Origin: Streptomyces globisporus
Lineage (GTDB): Bacteria > Actinomycetota > Actinomycetes > Streptomycetales > Streptomycetaceae
DNA: 45,934 bases
Direction of reading: 5' to 3'
NCBI RefSeq assembly: GCF_003501885.1
Contig: NZ_QWFA01000078.1
Span: 1 to 45,934 of the forward strand
Shown piece by piece: positions 7,151 to 15,441 of the stretch. The notes beneath the pieces were generated by a model. That model was not told where the DNA came from. It made no database searches and saw nothing but the letters and a program-made list of their open reading frames with translations. The first letter of the stretch is position 1, and each line of letters starts with the position of its first letter. The translations under genes were made by a program, and so were the position numbers.

Positions 7151-10150
7151 GTGAACGCCGAGCCGTCGCCGCCCTCCGCCCCCGGTCTCCTGATCGGACG
7201 CTCCGCCCTCCTGGACGACGTGTGCCCGGAGCTGGACCGCAGACCCGCCGTCGTGGTGATCACCGGCGAGGCGGGGGCAGGGAAGAGCCGATTCGTCCAC
7301 GAACTCCTGCGACGGACCGCGTCACCGGGTGCCGTCACCCTGGTCGCCCGCTGCCAGGAGGCGGACAAGCCCTTCCCGTTCGCGCCGCTCATCGAGGCGC
7401 TGAACCGCTTGTGCCCCGGACCGCTCCCGGCGGACCTGCCGCCGGTGACCGGGGCCCTGCACGCTCTGCTGCCCGACCTCGCGGATCGCCTCCCGCCCGC
7501 GCCGCCGCCCCTGGGAGACCCGCGCGCCGAACACCACCGCGTGCTGCGCGCCCTGCGCGCGTACACGGCATCGCTGGGGGAGGCGGTCCTGGTCTTCGAG
7601 GACCTCCAGTGGGCAGACGCATCCACCTGCGCCTTCCTCCGTACGGTCGTCGCCGACCCGCCGCCGCGCCTGCGCCTCGTACTCACCGCCCGCAGCCATA
7701 CCGCTCCCCACACCGACGCCGAGGGGGGCGACGGACTTCCGTTCCCGTTGCGGACACCGCCCCACGCGACGGTGGCCGAGCGGCACCTCGCACCGTTGTC
7801 GGCGGAGGAGACGGGCGCGCTGGCCGCCGGGCTGCTCGGCGTGCAGGCGGTACCGGACGAGTTCGCCGACCGTCTGCACCGGTGGACGGGCGGCCTGCCG
7901 TACGTGGTCGAGGAGGTACTGCGCGGATGGCCCGGCTCCGCGGCGTTCCCCACCGACGCGGCGGGGGAGCCGCCCCTGCCTCCGTCCGTGCGCCGCGTGG
8001 TGGTGGAGCGGCTGCGTGGCCTTCCTCCCGCGGCGCGGCAGGTGGTCGCCGCGGCGGCGGTCCTGGGCGGACCCGCGTCCGTGGAACTGCTGCGGTCCGT
8101 CGCGGGGTTGGACGAACCGGAGACGCGTGGAGCACTCGCGGTGGCGCTGAGGGAAGCCGTCCTCCGACGGACGAGCGACGGCTGTGCTTCGCCGTACGAG
8201 GGCGCCTGCGCCTTCCCTCGCGAGGCCGGCTTCCCTTGCGAGGGCGGCTGTGCCCCCCGAGACGGCGCTTACGCCTCCGTCCACGACGACGCTCACGCCT
8301 CCCCCTACGACGGCGTCTACTCCTTCCCCTACGGCCTGGCGCGCCTGGCCGCGTACGAGGCGGTCGCCGAACCGGAGCGGCCTGTTCTGCACCTGCGCGC
8401 GGCCCGTGCCCTGTCCCGGCACACCAGTCCCTTTCCGCTGGCGGGGATGGCCGAGCACTACCGGCGCGCCGGCCGCCCCGCGCAGGCGGCGCGCTGCCTG
8501 GAGGCGGCAGCCGACCGGGCGGCGGGGGACGGGGATGCGGGCACGGCCGCGGCTCACTACCTCGGCTCCCTGCGCAACGGCCCATCGCCCGTGGCCCGCG
8601 ACCGGGTCGCGCTGAAACTGGCCCGCGTCGCGCTGAACGCCCGGCCTGGCCCGCAGGTGCCCGCCGCGCTGCGGCAGGTCCTCGACCAGTGCTCCCTGGG
8701 TCCCGGGCCGAGCGGTGAGATCCGGCTGCTCCTGGGCCTGTTGCTGCGCAACCAGTCGGGTTCCGGGCTGGAGGCGCTGGAGGAGATAGCGCGAGCGGTG
8801 CCGGACCTGCTCGTCGTCTCCACCGGTCAGGCCGCACGCGCGCTGGCGATCACCGCCATCCCCTCCCTCAAGGGCTGGCCGGTCGCTGAGCACCGCCGTC
8901 TGCTGGCCGAGGCGGAGCGGCTGTTGCCCGGGGTCGGGGAGGCGGACCTGCGCTCCGCGGTGCTGGCCAACCGCGCCACCGCCCTGGCCCTGATGGGCGA
9001 CCCGTCGGCGTGGGAGGCGGTGGCCGATCTGCCCGGCTCCCTCACCGGAGAGGCGGCGGCGCGGGTGTACGCCAATCTGGCGGGCGCCGCGAACTCCTTG
9101 GGCCACCCGGTGCGTGCCCGTGCCTTCCAGGCCCGGGCGTGGCAGGAGGTGCGGAGGAACCATGCCCCCTATCTGGAAGCCTTCGTCGAGACGACGGATC
9201 TGGTCGCGGCCTTCACGAGCGGTCGGTGGAAGGGACTGCTGGGACGGGCCGAGCGTGCCGAAGCGCAGTACCAGGACGTGCCCGACTTCCACGCGGAGGC
9301 CCTGCTGGTCTGTGGACTGCTGCGCCTGCACGCCAAGGGGCAGACGGATGTGGCGCGGCGTCTCCTGGAGCGTGCCGTACGTACGACCGCACTGGACACC
9401 GGCGTGGTGCTGACGGCCGCCGCGGCTGCCGTGGCCCGGGTCCATCTGGCGGCCGGCCGGCCACCGCAGGCTGTTCAGGCGGTGGAGGAGGCGCTGCGCC
9501 ACGTCCGCCGTACGGGGGCGTGGGTGTGGGCGACCACCCTCGTACCGCCGACGGTCGATGCCCTCGTCCGGGACGGCCGCCCCGGCGAGGCACATCGCAT
9601 GGTCGCGGAGCTGGCCGCAGGCATCGCCGACCGGGACGCACCGGCCGCCCGGGCCGCCCTGCTGACCTGTCGTGCCCTGCTCAGCACAAGGGACGACCCG
9701 CAGTCAGGCCGTGCACCGTCCGATGCGCTGTACGTGTCCGCGGCCGACGCCTGGACACGGCTGGAGCGACCGTACGAAGCCGCGTACGTGAAGGAGGCCC
9801 GGGGTCTCCACATGCTGACCTCGGGTGTGCCCGGCGGGCGTACGGTGCTCCACCAGGCGATCGCGGCGTACGAGGACATCGACGCCGTATGGGATGTGCT
9901 GCGGTGTCAGCGCGAACTGCGTGAGCACGGCCAGATCACTGTCCGCAGGCCCGGCGCGCTGGGGTACGGCGACCACCTCTCGCCCCGGGAGCGAGCGGTG
10001 GCCCGGCTCGCCTCGCTGGGCCTGTCGAACCGCGAGATCGCGAGCGAGCTGGTCCTCTCGCACCGGACGGTCGAACATCACGTGGCACGCGCCCTCCGGA
10101 AGCTGGGGGTGTCGTCCCGCACCGAGATCGGCCCGCACCTCGGACCGTGA
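7151..10150 (+). CDS. LAL-type LuxR family ATPase transcriptional regulator
   Basis: A 999-residue large ATP-binding LuxR regulator. The N-terminus carries an AAA/AAA16 ATPase: Walker A GEAGAGKSR (residues about 39-47) and Walker B VLVFEDLQWAD (about 142-152). A long alpha-helical TPR-like middle follows. The C-terminal LuxR helix-turn-helix is at about 943-998 (LSPRERAVARLASLGLSNREI...VEHHV...LGVSSRTEIG). Such proteins sense ligands or cofactors and activate transcription. Residues 343-394 are an in-frame array of seven imperfect 6-8-residue repeats not expected in this family. The GTG start follows AAGGAAG. It sits between two secreted-protease genes on the same strand, so it may control one or both (inference). 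Confidence 0.92.
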   Translation: MNAEPSPPSAPGLLIGRSALLDDVCPELDRRPAVVVITGEAGAGKSRFVHELLRRTASPGAVTLVARCQEADKPFPFAPLIEALNRLCPGPLPADLPPVTGALHALLPDLADRLPPAPPPLGDPRAEHHRVLRALRAYTASLGEAVLVFEDLQWADASTCAFLRTVVADPPPRLRLVLTARSHTAPHTDAEGGDGLPFPLRTPPHATVAERHLAPLSAEETGALAAGLLGVQAVPDEFADRLHRWTGGLPYVVEEVLRGWPGSAAFPTDAAGEPPLPPSVRRVVVERLRGLPPAARQVVAAAAVLGGPASVELLRSVAGLDEPETRGALAVALREAVLRRTSDGCASPYEGACAFPREAGFPCEGGCAPRDGAYASVHDDAHASPYDGVYSFPYGLARLAAYEAVAEPERPVLHLRAARALSRHTSPFPLAGMAEHYRRAGRPAQAARCLEAAADRAAGDGDAGTAAAHYLGSLRNGPSPVARDRVALKLARVALNARPGPQVPAALRQVLDQCSLGPGPSGEIRLLLGLLLRNQSGSGLEALEEIARAVPDLLVVSTGQAARALAITAIPSLKGWPVAEHRRLLAEAERLLPGVGEADLRSAVLANRATALALMGDPSAWEAVADLPGSLTGEAAARVYANLAGAANSLGHPVRARAFQARAWQEVRRNHAPYLEAFVETTDLVAAFTSGRWKGLLGRAERAEAQYQDVPDFHAEALLVCGLLRLHAKGQTDVARRLLERAVRTTALDTGVVLTAAAAAVARVHLAAGRPPQAVQAVEEALRHVRRTGAWVWATTLVPPTVDALVRDGRPGEAHRMVAELAAGIADRDAPAARAALLTCRALLSTRDDPQSGRAPSDALYVSAADAWTRLERPYEAAYVKEARGLHMLTSGVPGGRTVLHQAIAAYEDIDAVWDVLRCQRELREHGQITVRRPGALGYGDHLSPRERAVARLASLGLSNREIASELVLSHRTVEHHVARALRKLGVSSRTEIGPHLGP
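8177..8332 (+). repeat. in-frame minisatellite inside the LuxR regulator
   Basis: 156 bases encode seven degenerate units that read roughly [DE]-G-x-[CY]-[AS]-[FS]-P-[YR]: DGCASPY, EGACAFPR, EAGFPC, EGGCAPR, DGAYASVH, DDAHASPY, DGVYSFPY. The last unit is in the place where relatives have a single FxHALxREAxYEA helix start, so the array looks like local duplication of that short segment. All unit lengths are multiples of three bases, so the frame is kept. Confidence 0.75.
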
Positions 10151-10361
10151 CCGAAGACGCGGGAAAGTGCGGAACGCTACGGTCCATTTTCCGCCATCCC
10201 CTCCCTTCCGGGGGCCGGTGATAAACCGATTTGTTGAGGTCTGGAGCGCACCACAAGAACTACTTCTCGGCCAGCCCCGTTCCGGGGGTCTTGTGTGGGT
10301 CCATCGGTCTCTCCAGCATGAATAACGTTGTCAGGGACACGTCGGGTTGATCGTGTTCCCG

Positions 10362-10373
10362 ATGACGCGTCAT
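10362..10373. promoter_or_regulatory. 12-bp perfect palindrome upstream of the streptogrisin gene
   Basis: ATGACGCGTCAT is a perfect dyad 51 bases before the GTG of the S1 protease. Its position suits an operator near the promoter. The best nearby hexamers are TTGTCA (10329-10334) and TTGATC (10347-10352), neither with a strong -10 partner. The regulator is unknown. Confidence 0.35.
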
Positions 10374-10424
10374 GGGCGTCCACCCAAACGCCCCGAGTTT
10401 CCCCCCACGATCTGGAGGAACACA

Positions 10425-11312
10425 GTGCGACTCTCTCGCCCCCACAGCCTCACGAGACGAGCACGACTCATCGCCGGGGCCACCGGCCTCGCCGCCGCGG
10501 CGGCGCTCGCGGTTCCCGCCGCCGCATCCGCCCAGCCGGCCCCGAAGACGTTCAGCGCCACCGAGCTCAACCAGACCGCCACCTCCGTCCGCACCGCCGA
10601 CGTCGGCGGCACGGCCTGGTACGTCGACGGCGCGTCGGGCAAGGTCGTCGTCACCGCCGACAGCACGGTCAGCAAGGCCGAGATCGCCAAGCTGAAGAGC
10701 GAGGCGGGCGCCAACGCCGACGCTCTCGTGGTCAAGCGCACCCCCGGCAAGTTCTCCAAGCTCATCGCGGGTGGCGAAGCCATCACCACCGGCGGAGCCC
10801 GCTGCTCCCTGGGCTTCAACGTCCAGGACGGCGCGGGCACCAAGTTCGCGCTGACCGCCGGCCACTGCACCAACATCGGCAGCTCGTGGTCCATCGGGAC
10901 CACCACCGGATCGAGCTTCCCCGGCGACGACTACGGCATCATCCGGCACTCCGACCCGGGCGCGGCCGACGGCCGTGTCTCCCTCTACAACGGCAGCTAC
11001 CAGGAGATCGACGGCGCAGCCGACGCCACGGTCGGCCAGTCCGTCCAGCGCAGCGGCAGCACCACCGGCCTGCACGGCGGCTCCGTCACCGGTCTCAACG
11101 CCACCGTCAACTACGGCGCCGACGGCATCGTCTCCGGTCTGATCCAGACCAACGTCTGCGCCGAGCCCGGCGACAGCGGCGGCGCACTCTTCTCCGGGAG
11201 CACCGCGCTCGGCCTCACCTCCGGCGGCAGCGGCAACTGCTCGTCCGGCGGCACCACGTTCTACCAGCCCGTCACCGAGGCGCTCAGCGTCTACGGAGTG
11301 AGCATCATCTGA
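10425..11312 (+). CDS. sprA: streptogrisin A-like secreted S1 serine protease
   Basis: A 295-residue prepro-protease of the chymotrypsin-like S1E group. A signal peptide (about 1-36, ending ASA) is followed by a short alpha-lytic-type propeptide. The mature enzyme begins at Ile114 ([11 protein letters not shown]) and is 182 residues long, the size of S. griseus protease A. The triad is His147 (TAGHC), Asp169 (DDYGI) and Ser251 (GDSGG). Two disulfides are expected (Cys in RCSLGF with TAGHC; TNVCAEP with SGNCSSGG). Stretches such as [11 protein letters not shown] and [12 protein letters not shown] are essentially those of SprA/SprB. GTG was chosen because GGAGG lies about 7 bases upstream; the longer frame adds an implausible leader. 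A strong terminator follows. Confidence 0.95.
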   Translation: MRLSRPHSLTRRARLIAGATGLAAAAALAVPAAASAQPAPKTFSATELNQTATSVRTADVGGTAWYVDGASGKVVVTADSTVSKAEIAKLKSEAGANADALVVKRTPGKFSKLIAGGEAITTGGARCSLGFNVQDGAGTKFALTAGHCTNIGSSWSIGTTTGSSFPGDDYGIIRHSDPGAADGRVSLYNGSYQEIDGAADATVGQSVQRSGSTTGLHGGSVTGLNATVNYGADGIVSGLIQTNVCAEPGDSGGALFSGSTALGLTSGGSGNCSSGGTTFYQPVTEALSVYGVSII

Positions 11313-11345
11313 TCCCGCACGACAGGGTTCCGCATCCGCCCTGAG

Positions 11346-11379
11346 CGCTGTCCCCGCCGGTTCGTCGGCGGGGACAGCG
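11346..11379 (+). terminator. intrinsic terminator after the S1 protease
   Basis: A perfect 14-bp stem (CGCTGTCCCCGCCG at 11346-11359 with its complement at 11366-11379) around a 6-base loop, 33 bases after the protease stop. It also faces the end of the minus-strand gene at 11422, so it may act in both directions. Confidence 0.8.
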
Positions 11380-11421
11380 TCGTTCGTGTGCCGTCGTGTC
11401 CAGCCCACGGGCCTCCCCGGC

Positions 11422-11781
11422 TCAGCGGAACTCGTGGACCACCTGGATCTCACCGACGATATGGGCGTTGAAGTCGTCCAGCTCCTCGGCCGGAACCCAG
11501 AGCTCAAGAATGGTCCGCCCACCGGCCTGCTGGACGGGATACCGGCTCAGGAACTCCGAATCGACCTCGAAACGAGTGACGAACCCGGCACCGTCGTGCT
11601 TCACGTTCCAGTCCCGCGCGATCCTGACCGCGTAGTCCTCGTTGAGAACGGGGTAGAAGATCGGCTGCTCCGGCAGCCGCGGGGGCCAGGCACGCCGGCC
11701 CAGCTCCCGGACCAGCTCAAGCTCCTTGGGGCCGGTGGGGCGCCACAAGGTCGTCGTTGCCTGTCGGCTGGTCATCTGCAT
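11422..11781 (-). CDS. small conserved protein (annotated in relatives as ADP-ribosylation/crystallin J1-like)
   Basis: About 119 residues. The sequence TTLWRPTGPKELELV, RRAWPPRLPEQPIFYPVLN and AVRIARDWNVKHDGAGFVTRFEV, ending in a Trp/Glu-rich tail, matches from memory a short family common in actinobacteria, often labelled ADP-ribosylation/crystallin J1. That label does not prove enzyme activity. No signal peptide or membrane segment is seen. The start is uncertain between ATG 11781 (GGAG 4 bases upstream) and ATG 11775 (10 bases); the longer open frame upstream is Arg-rich and unlikely. It converges on the protease gene and lies downstream of the LacI gene on the same strand. Confidence 0.75.
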   Translation of the reverse strand: MQMTSRQATTTLWRPTGPKELELVRELGRRAWPPRLPEQPIFYPVLNEDYAVRIARDWNVKHDGAGFVTRFEVDSEFLSRYPVQQAGGRTILELWVPAEELDDFNAHIVGEIQVVHEFR

Positions 11782-12002
11782 CGCTCTCCGTGCACGGCCT
11801 GCCGTTGCGACAGGCGGGAAGGCCGGACGATACCGGCGCCTCGCGCTCGGCCGCCAGGCGATTTCCGCCCCGGCCGTTGAACTCGGTCTGCTCCGGGACT
11901 GGTCGGAGGGCCTTCCCCATCGGCAGCGCATGTGATGGCCCGAGCGGGGCCGGTCCGTGTGCCGCTGACCCACCCTTCCGCGGAACGCGGCCGTCTGCGT
12001 GC

Positions 12003-13034
12003 TCAGTTCGCGGGCGGCGGTGCCGTGCTCTTGCGTACGACCAGGCTCGTGGCCAGTTCCAGCCGTGTGGAGACCGTTTCCTGGGCGCGCAGCCGCATCA
12101 GCATCTGGGCGGCTTCCTCGGCCATCTGGCGCAGCGGTTGGTGGACCGTGGTGAGTGCCGGGCTGGCCCAGCGGGCGATGGAGACGTCGTCGTAGCCGAC
12201 CACCGAGAGGTCGTGGGGGACGCGCAGGCCGTGGACCCGGGCGGCCTCCAGCACTCCCAGTGCCTGGAGGTCGCTCCCCGCGAAGATGGCGGTGGGCCTC
12301 TGGGGCCGGGAGAGCATCTCGACGGCGCGGTCGTACCCGCCCTCCACATGGAAATCGCCGAACAGGACGAGCTCCGGGTCAACCTCCAGGCCGGCCATGG
12401 TCATTGCCGACCGGTAGCCGTCGAGCCGGGCGCGGGAGCAGAGCATGTCCTCGGGGCCCGTGATGACCCCGATGCGCCGGTGCCCGTACTCGATGAGATG
12501 GCGGGTGGCCGCCAGTCCGCCGTTCCAGTTGGCGGAGCCGACGGAGGGCACGTCCGGGTCGGGGTCGCCCGCGGGGTCGATGATGACGAAGGGGATCGAA
12601 CGCCCCCTGAGCTGCTGTTTTACTTCGCCGGGCAGGGCGGAGAAGACCAGGACGACCCCGAGCGGCCGACGCTGGAGCATCGCCTCCATCCAGTCGGGGC
12701 CGGGTGAGTGGCGCGTTCCGCTCTCGGTGAGGACGACTCCGGCGCGGTGGGCTTTGGCGACGTTCTCCACTCCCCGGATCAGCTCCATCGCCCAGATGCT
12801 CTCCAGCTCGTGGAACACGATCTCGATGAGTGGCGCCTCGCGGGTCGACCGTGATGTCCGCCGGTACGCGTGGGCTTCCAGCAGGCGCTCCACCTTGACC
12901 CTCGTCGGGGGTGCCACGTCCTGCCGGCCGTTCAGCACCTTCGAAACTGTCGAAATGGAGACGCCGGCCCGCTGGGCCACCTCCGCCAGAGTGATGCGGC
13001 CCACTTTTTCGTCATCGCGCATGGCGAGGAGCAT
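12003..13034 (-). CDS. bxlR: LacI family repressor (BxlR-like)
   Basis: A 343-residue LacI/GalR regulator. The N-terminal helix-turn-helix is ITLAEVAQRAGVSISTVSKVLNGR (about residues 14-37), followed by the hinge. The remainder is a periplasmic-binding-protein-like ligand domain with VIIDPAGDPDPDVPSVG, RRIGVITGP and FAGSDLQALGVLEAA, typical of sugar-responsive members. It is divergent from a binding protein-permease-permease-GH3 operon, the same arrangement as bxlR with bxlEFGA, where the repressor responds to xylobiose. The symbol is assigned by context and is tentative. The start could be ATG 13034 or ATG 13022; neither has a clear ribosome site. The 140-base spacer to the operon carries two CGAA/TTCG operators. 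Confidence 0.88.
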   Translation of the reverse strand: MLLAMRDDEKVGRITLAEVAQRAGVSISTVSKVLNGRQDVAPPTRVKVERLLEAHAYRRTSRSTREAPLIEIVFHELESIWAMELIRGVENVAKAHRAGVVLTESGTRHSPGPDWMEAMLQRRPLGVVLVFSALPGEVKQQLRGRSIPFVIIDPAGDPDPDVPSVGSANWNGGLAATRHLIEYGHRRIGVITGPEDMLCSRARLDGYRSAMTMAGLEVDPELVLFGDFHVEGGYDRAVEMLSRPQRPTAIFAGSDLQALGVLEAARVHGLRVPHDLSVVGYDDVSIARWASPALTTVHQPLRQMAEEAAQMLMRLRAQETVSTRLELATSLVVRKSTAPPPAN

Positions 13035-13092
13035 AAAGCACGAGGCGAGCCGCCACCTGAGAGTAACGCTTCGGTAACGCGGCGACCAAGGG

Positions 13093-13121
13093 TTGACCCT
13101 CCTTGTTGCGGAGTTCTAGCG
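13093..13121 (+). promoter_or_regulatory. candidate promoter of the sugar-transport operon
   Basis: TTGACC at 13093-13098 is a good -35 box; TTCTAG or CTAGCG (13114-13121) at 15-17 bases is the likely -10. Predicted transcription start is near 13127, just before the first operator, so a bound repressor would block initiation or early elongation. Confidence 0.5.
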
Positions 13122-13131
13122 TCCCGACTCA

Positions 13132-13141
13132 CGAAGTTTCG
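13132..13141. promoter_or_regulatory. operator O1 (CGAA-N2-TTCG)
   Basis: CGAAGTTTCG, a 4-bp inverted repeat with a 2-base centre, directly downstream of the predicted promoter. CGAA/TTCG half sites are what is known for BxlR-type LacI repressors in Streptomyces. Its centre is about 20.5 bp, two helical turns, from O2. Confidence 0.55.
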
Positions 13142-13150
13142 ACCGTCACA

Positions 13151-13163
13151 TCGAAAGTTTCGA
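13151..13163. promoter_or_regulatory. operator O2 (TCGAAA-N-TTTCGA)
   Basis: TCGAAAGTTTCGA is a perfect inverted repeat with 6-bp arms around one base, ending 11 bases before the ATG of the binding-protein gene and abutting its ribosome site (AAAGGTGAG). Binding of the adjacent LacI repressor here would shut the operon. The overlapping TTTCGAAA extends the symmetry to the right. Confidence 0.65.
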
Positions 13164-13174
13164 AAGGTGAGTCG

Positions 13175-14473
13175 ATGAAGCAACGCACACGGTTCTCGCG
13201 GACCGTCGTCGGTGGTGCCGCCCTGTCCCTGATGCTGTCCCTGTCCGGGTGCGGAGCAGGCTCGGACGCCGCAGACGGTGACACCATCCACGTCCTGGTC
13301 TACGGGGACGCGGCCAACAAGGTGGAGAAGGAACTCGTCGCCACCTTCAACGAGACGTCGAAGGTGAAGGCTGTCCTGGACACGATCCCGGGCGCCGACT
13401 ACCAGGCCAAGCTGCAGACGATCATCAACAGCAAGCAGGCGCCGGACGTCTTCTTCAACTGGGGCGGCGGCAGCATCAAGCCGTTCGTCGACGCAGGTCT
13501 GCTGCTCCCGCTCGACCCCTTCATCGCCAAGGACCCCGGGCTCAAGGCCAAGTTCCTGCCGTCGGTGTTCAACAGCGCGGTGGTCGACGGCACGTCCTAC
13601 GGAATCCCCATGCGTGGTACGCAGCCCGTGCTGCTGTTCAACAACGGAAAGGTCCTCAAGGACGCGGGCGTCGAACCCCCCGAGACCTGGGGCGACCTGC
13701 TGGCGGCGGTCGAGGCGCTGAAGGCCGACGGAGTCACTCCGATCGCCCTGGGCGGCGGCGACCGGTGGCCGACACTGATGTGGTTCGAGTACCTGTACGA
13801 CCGCATCGCAGGCCCGGAGCTCTTCCGGAAGGCCTTGGACGGCGACCGGGAAGCCTGGGCGAGCCCGGACAGCCGGAAGGCTTTGGGCAAGATCAAGGAA
13901 CTGGTGGACGCCGGGGCCTTCGGTACCAACTACGACTCGGTGAAGTTCACCGATCAGGGATCCCCCACGCTCCTGGCGACCGGCAAGGCGGCCTTCGAGC
14001 TGATGGGTTCCTGGGAGTACTCGACGCAGCAGGACGCACACCCCGACTTCGCGAAGAGCGACCTCGGATACAGCGCCTTCCCCTCGGTCGAGGGCGGCAA
14101 GGGCGACCGGGCGAACCTCGTGGGCAATACCAACAACTTCTACTCCGTGCTGAAGAAGACGAAGCACCCGCAGGCCGTCGCGGAGTTCCTGAAGCTCATG
14201 TACTCGGACCAGTTCGTCAAGGCGCAGCTCGGCATCGGCAACCTGCCGACGACGACGAACACCGAACGATTCCTGGACACCGCCGCCAGCCCCGAGTTCG
14301 CGAAATTCCAGTACGACATGGTCAAGGCGGCCCCCGCGTTCCAGCTCTCCTGGGACCAGGCGTACCCCCAGTCGGCCGCCACTCCGATGTACCAGGCCCT
14401 CCAGCAGTTCTTCAACGGCTCGATGGACGAGGACGCCTTCATCGAGGCCATGCGGGCCCTGCCGGCCTCGTGA
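13175..14473 (+). CDS. bxlE: ABC transporter sugar-binding lipoprotein (BxlE-like)
   Basis: A 432-residue family-1 extracellular solute-binding protein. The N-terminus is a lipoprotein signal (basic KQRTRFSR, hydrophobic core, lipobox LSGC with the lipid-bearing Cys near residue 26). The body has typical CUT1-family blocks: PDVFFNWGGG, GIPMRGTQPVLLFNN, ALGGGDRWPTLMWFEYL and GKAAFELMGSWE. It captures an oligosaccharide, most likely xylobiose or a related beta-linked sugar given the GH3 enzyme in the operon. ATG 13175 is preceded by AGGTGAG. No ATPase gene is present; Streptomyces CUT1 systems commonly share the separate MsiK ATPase. The stop overlaps a possible GTG of the next gene. Confidence 0.92.
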   Translation: MKQRTRFSRTVVGGAALSLMLSLSGCGAGSDAADGDTIHVLVYGDAANKVEKELVATFNETSKVKAVLDTIPGADYQAKLQTIINSKQAPDVFFNWGGGSIKPFVDAGLLLPLDPFIAKDPGLKAKFLPSVFNSAVVDGTSYGIPMRGTQPVLLFNNGKVLKDAGVEPPETWGDLLAAVEALKADGVTPIALGGGDRWPTLMWFEYLYDRIAGPELFRKALDGDREAWASPDSRKALGKIKELVDAGAFGTNYDSVKFTDQGSPTLLATGKAAFELMGSWEYSTQQDAHPDFAKSDLGYSAFPSVEGGKGDRANLVGNTNNFYSVLKKTKHPQAVAEFLKLMYSDQFVKAQLGIGNLPTTTNTERFLDTAASPEFAKFQYDMVKAAPAFQLSWDQAYPQSAATPMYQALQQFFNGSMDEDAFIEAMRALPAS

Positions 14474-14505
14474 CCTCACGGAGATCCGGACCCGGAACGC
14501 ATGAC

Positions 14506-15441
14506 ATGACCCGAACCGCCACTCCTTCTGCAGCGGACGGAACGTTCGACAAGGCCGACTCGCCCGGCATCGGAGCGGGCCGTCCGGGGTTCCTCTGGGC
14601 AGCCCCCGCCGCTGTCTTCTTCGCCCTCTTCGCCATCGTCCCGCTCATCATGGTCGCCGTACTCTCCTTCGCCCGTTGGGACGGGCTGAGCAGCCCGGAG
14701 TTCGCCGGTCTCGACAACTGGAAGCTGCTCTTCGACGACCCCGTCATGATCAAGAGCCTCTGGCTGAGCGTCCTGCTCACCGTGCTCGGGGTCCTCGTAC
14801 AGACACCGCTGAGCATCCTCCTCGGAGTCTGGGCGGCTGGACACCAGCGCAACCGGGCCGTCCTGTCCGCCATCTACTTCGTCCCGATGCTGTTGTCCGT
14901 CGCGGCCGTCTCGGTGCTGTGGCGCGCCGTCCTCGACCCCAACTTCGGCGTCCCCGCGCAGGCAACCTGGCTGTTCGGCGACGGCAACCTGTTCGGGACG
15001 CAGGCCGGTGCGATCGGTGTCCTGGTCTTCGTCAGCACCTGGCAGTTCACCCCCCTGCACACGCTGATCTACCAGGGCGCGGCGCGCGCCGTGCCGCAGG
15101 TCCTCTACCAGGCGGCGCAGATCGACGGCGCGGGCACGGTGCGGCAGTTCGTCCACATCACGCTGCCGCAACTGCGCAACTCGATCATCACCTCGATGAT
15201 CCTGATGGTGGTCGGCGGACTCACGACCTTCGACACCGTGCTCATCCTGACCCAGGGCGGACCGGGCAGCGACACCACCATCAGCGCGTACTACATGTAC
15301 CAGAAAGCGTTCAAGAGCTTCGACTACGGGTCGGCGTCCGCCATCGCCCTTCTCCTGGTCCTCGTCTCCACGCTCATCTCGCTGATCGTGGTCCGGCTCT
15401 CGGGCTACGACAAGATGCGCAGCACCATGGAGGGACTGTGA
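14506..15441 (+). CDS. bxlF: ABC sugar transporter permease (BxlF-like)
   Basis: A 311-residue inner-membrane permease of the MalF/CUT1 type with about six transmembrane helices. The EAA loop that contacts the ATPase reads QAAQIDGAGTVRQFVHITLPQL (DGA-x-x-x-x-F-x-x-x-x-x-P pattern, residues about 204-226). The start is uncertain: ATG 14506 is used here, but GTG 14470 overlaps the stop of the binding-protein gene (GTGA) and would add 12 residues and couple translation. The GTGA overlap with the second permease shows one operon. It works with the binding lipoprotein and the second permease as the membrane pore. Confidence 0.92.
   Translation: MTRTATPSAADGTFDKADSPGIGAGRPGFLWAAPAAVFFALFAIVPLIMVAVLSFARWDGLSSPEFAGLDNWKLLFDDPVMIKSLWLSVLLTVLGVLVQTPLSILLGVWAAGHQRNRAVLSAIYFVPMLLSVAAVSVLWRAVLDPNFGVPAQATWLFGDGNLFGTQAGAIGVLVFVSTWQFTPLHTLIYQGAARAVPQVLYQAAQIDGAGTVRQFVHITLPQLRNSIITSMILMVVGGLTTFDTVLILTQGGPGSDTTISAYYMYQKAFKSFDYGSASAIALLLVLVSTLISLIVVRLSGYDKMRSTMEGL

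Noticed and set aside
10190..10205. AdpA-like box (TGGCGGAAAA on the minus strand) before the streptogrisin gene
   Set aside because: Two positions of the TGGCSNGWWY consensus fail, so it cannot be claimed.
11941..12002. Gene or RNA in the gap between the small protein and LacI genes
   Set aside because: The gap (11782-12002) has no codon bias in any frame with a ribosome site and no clear RNA structure.
12943..12958. TTCGAAACTGTCGAAA inside the LacI gene as a third operator
   Set aside because: It encodes the helix-turn-helix residues SISTVSK and has direct rather than inverted CGAAA symmetry; coding constraint explains it well enough.
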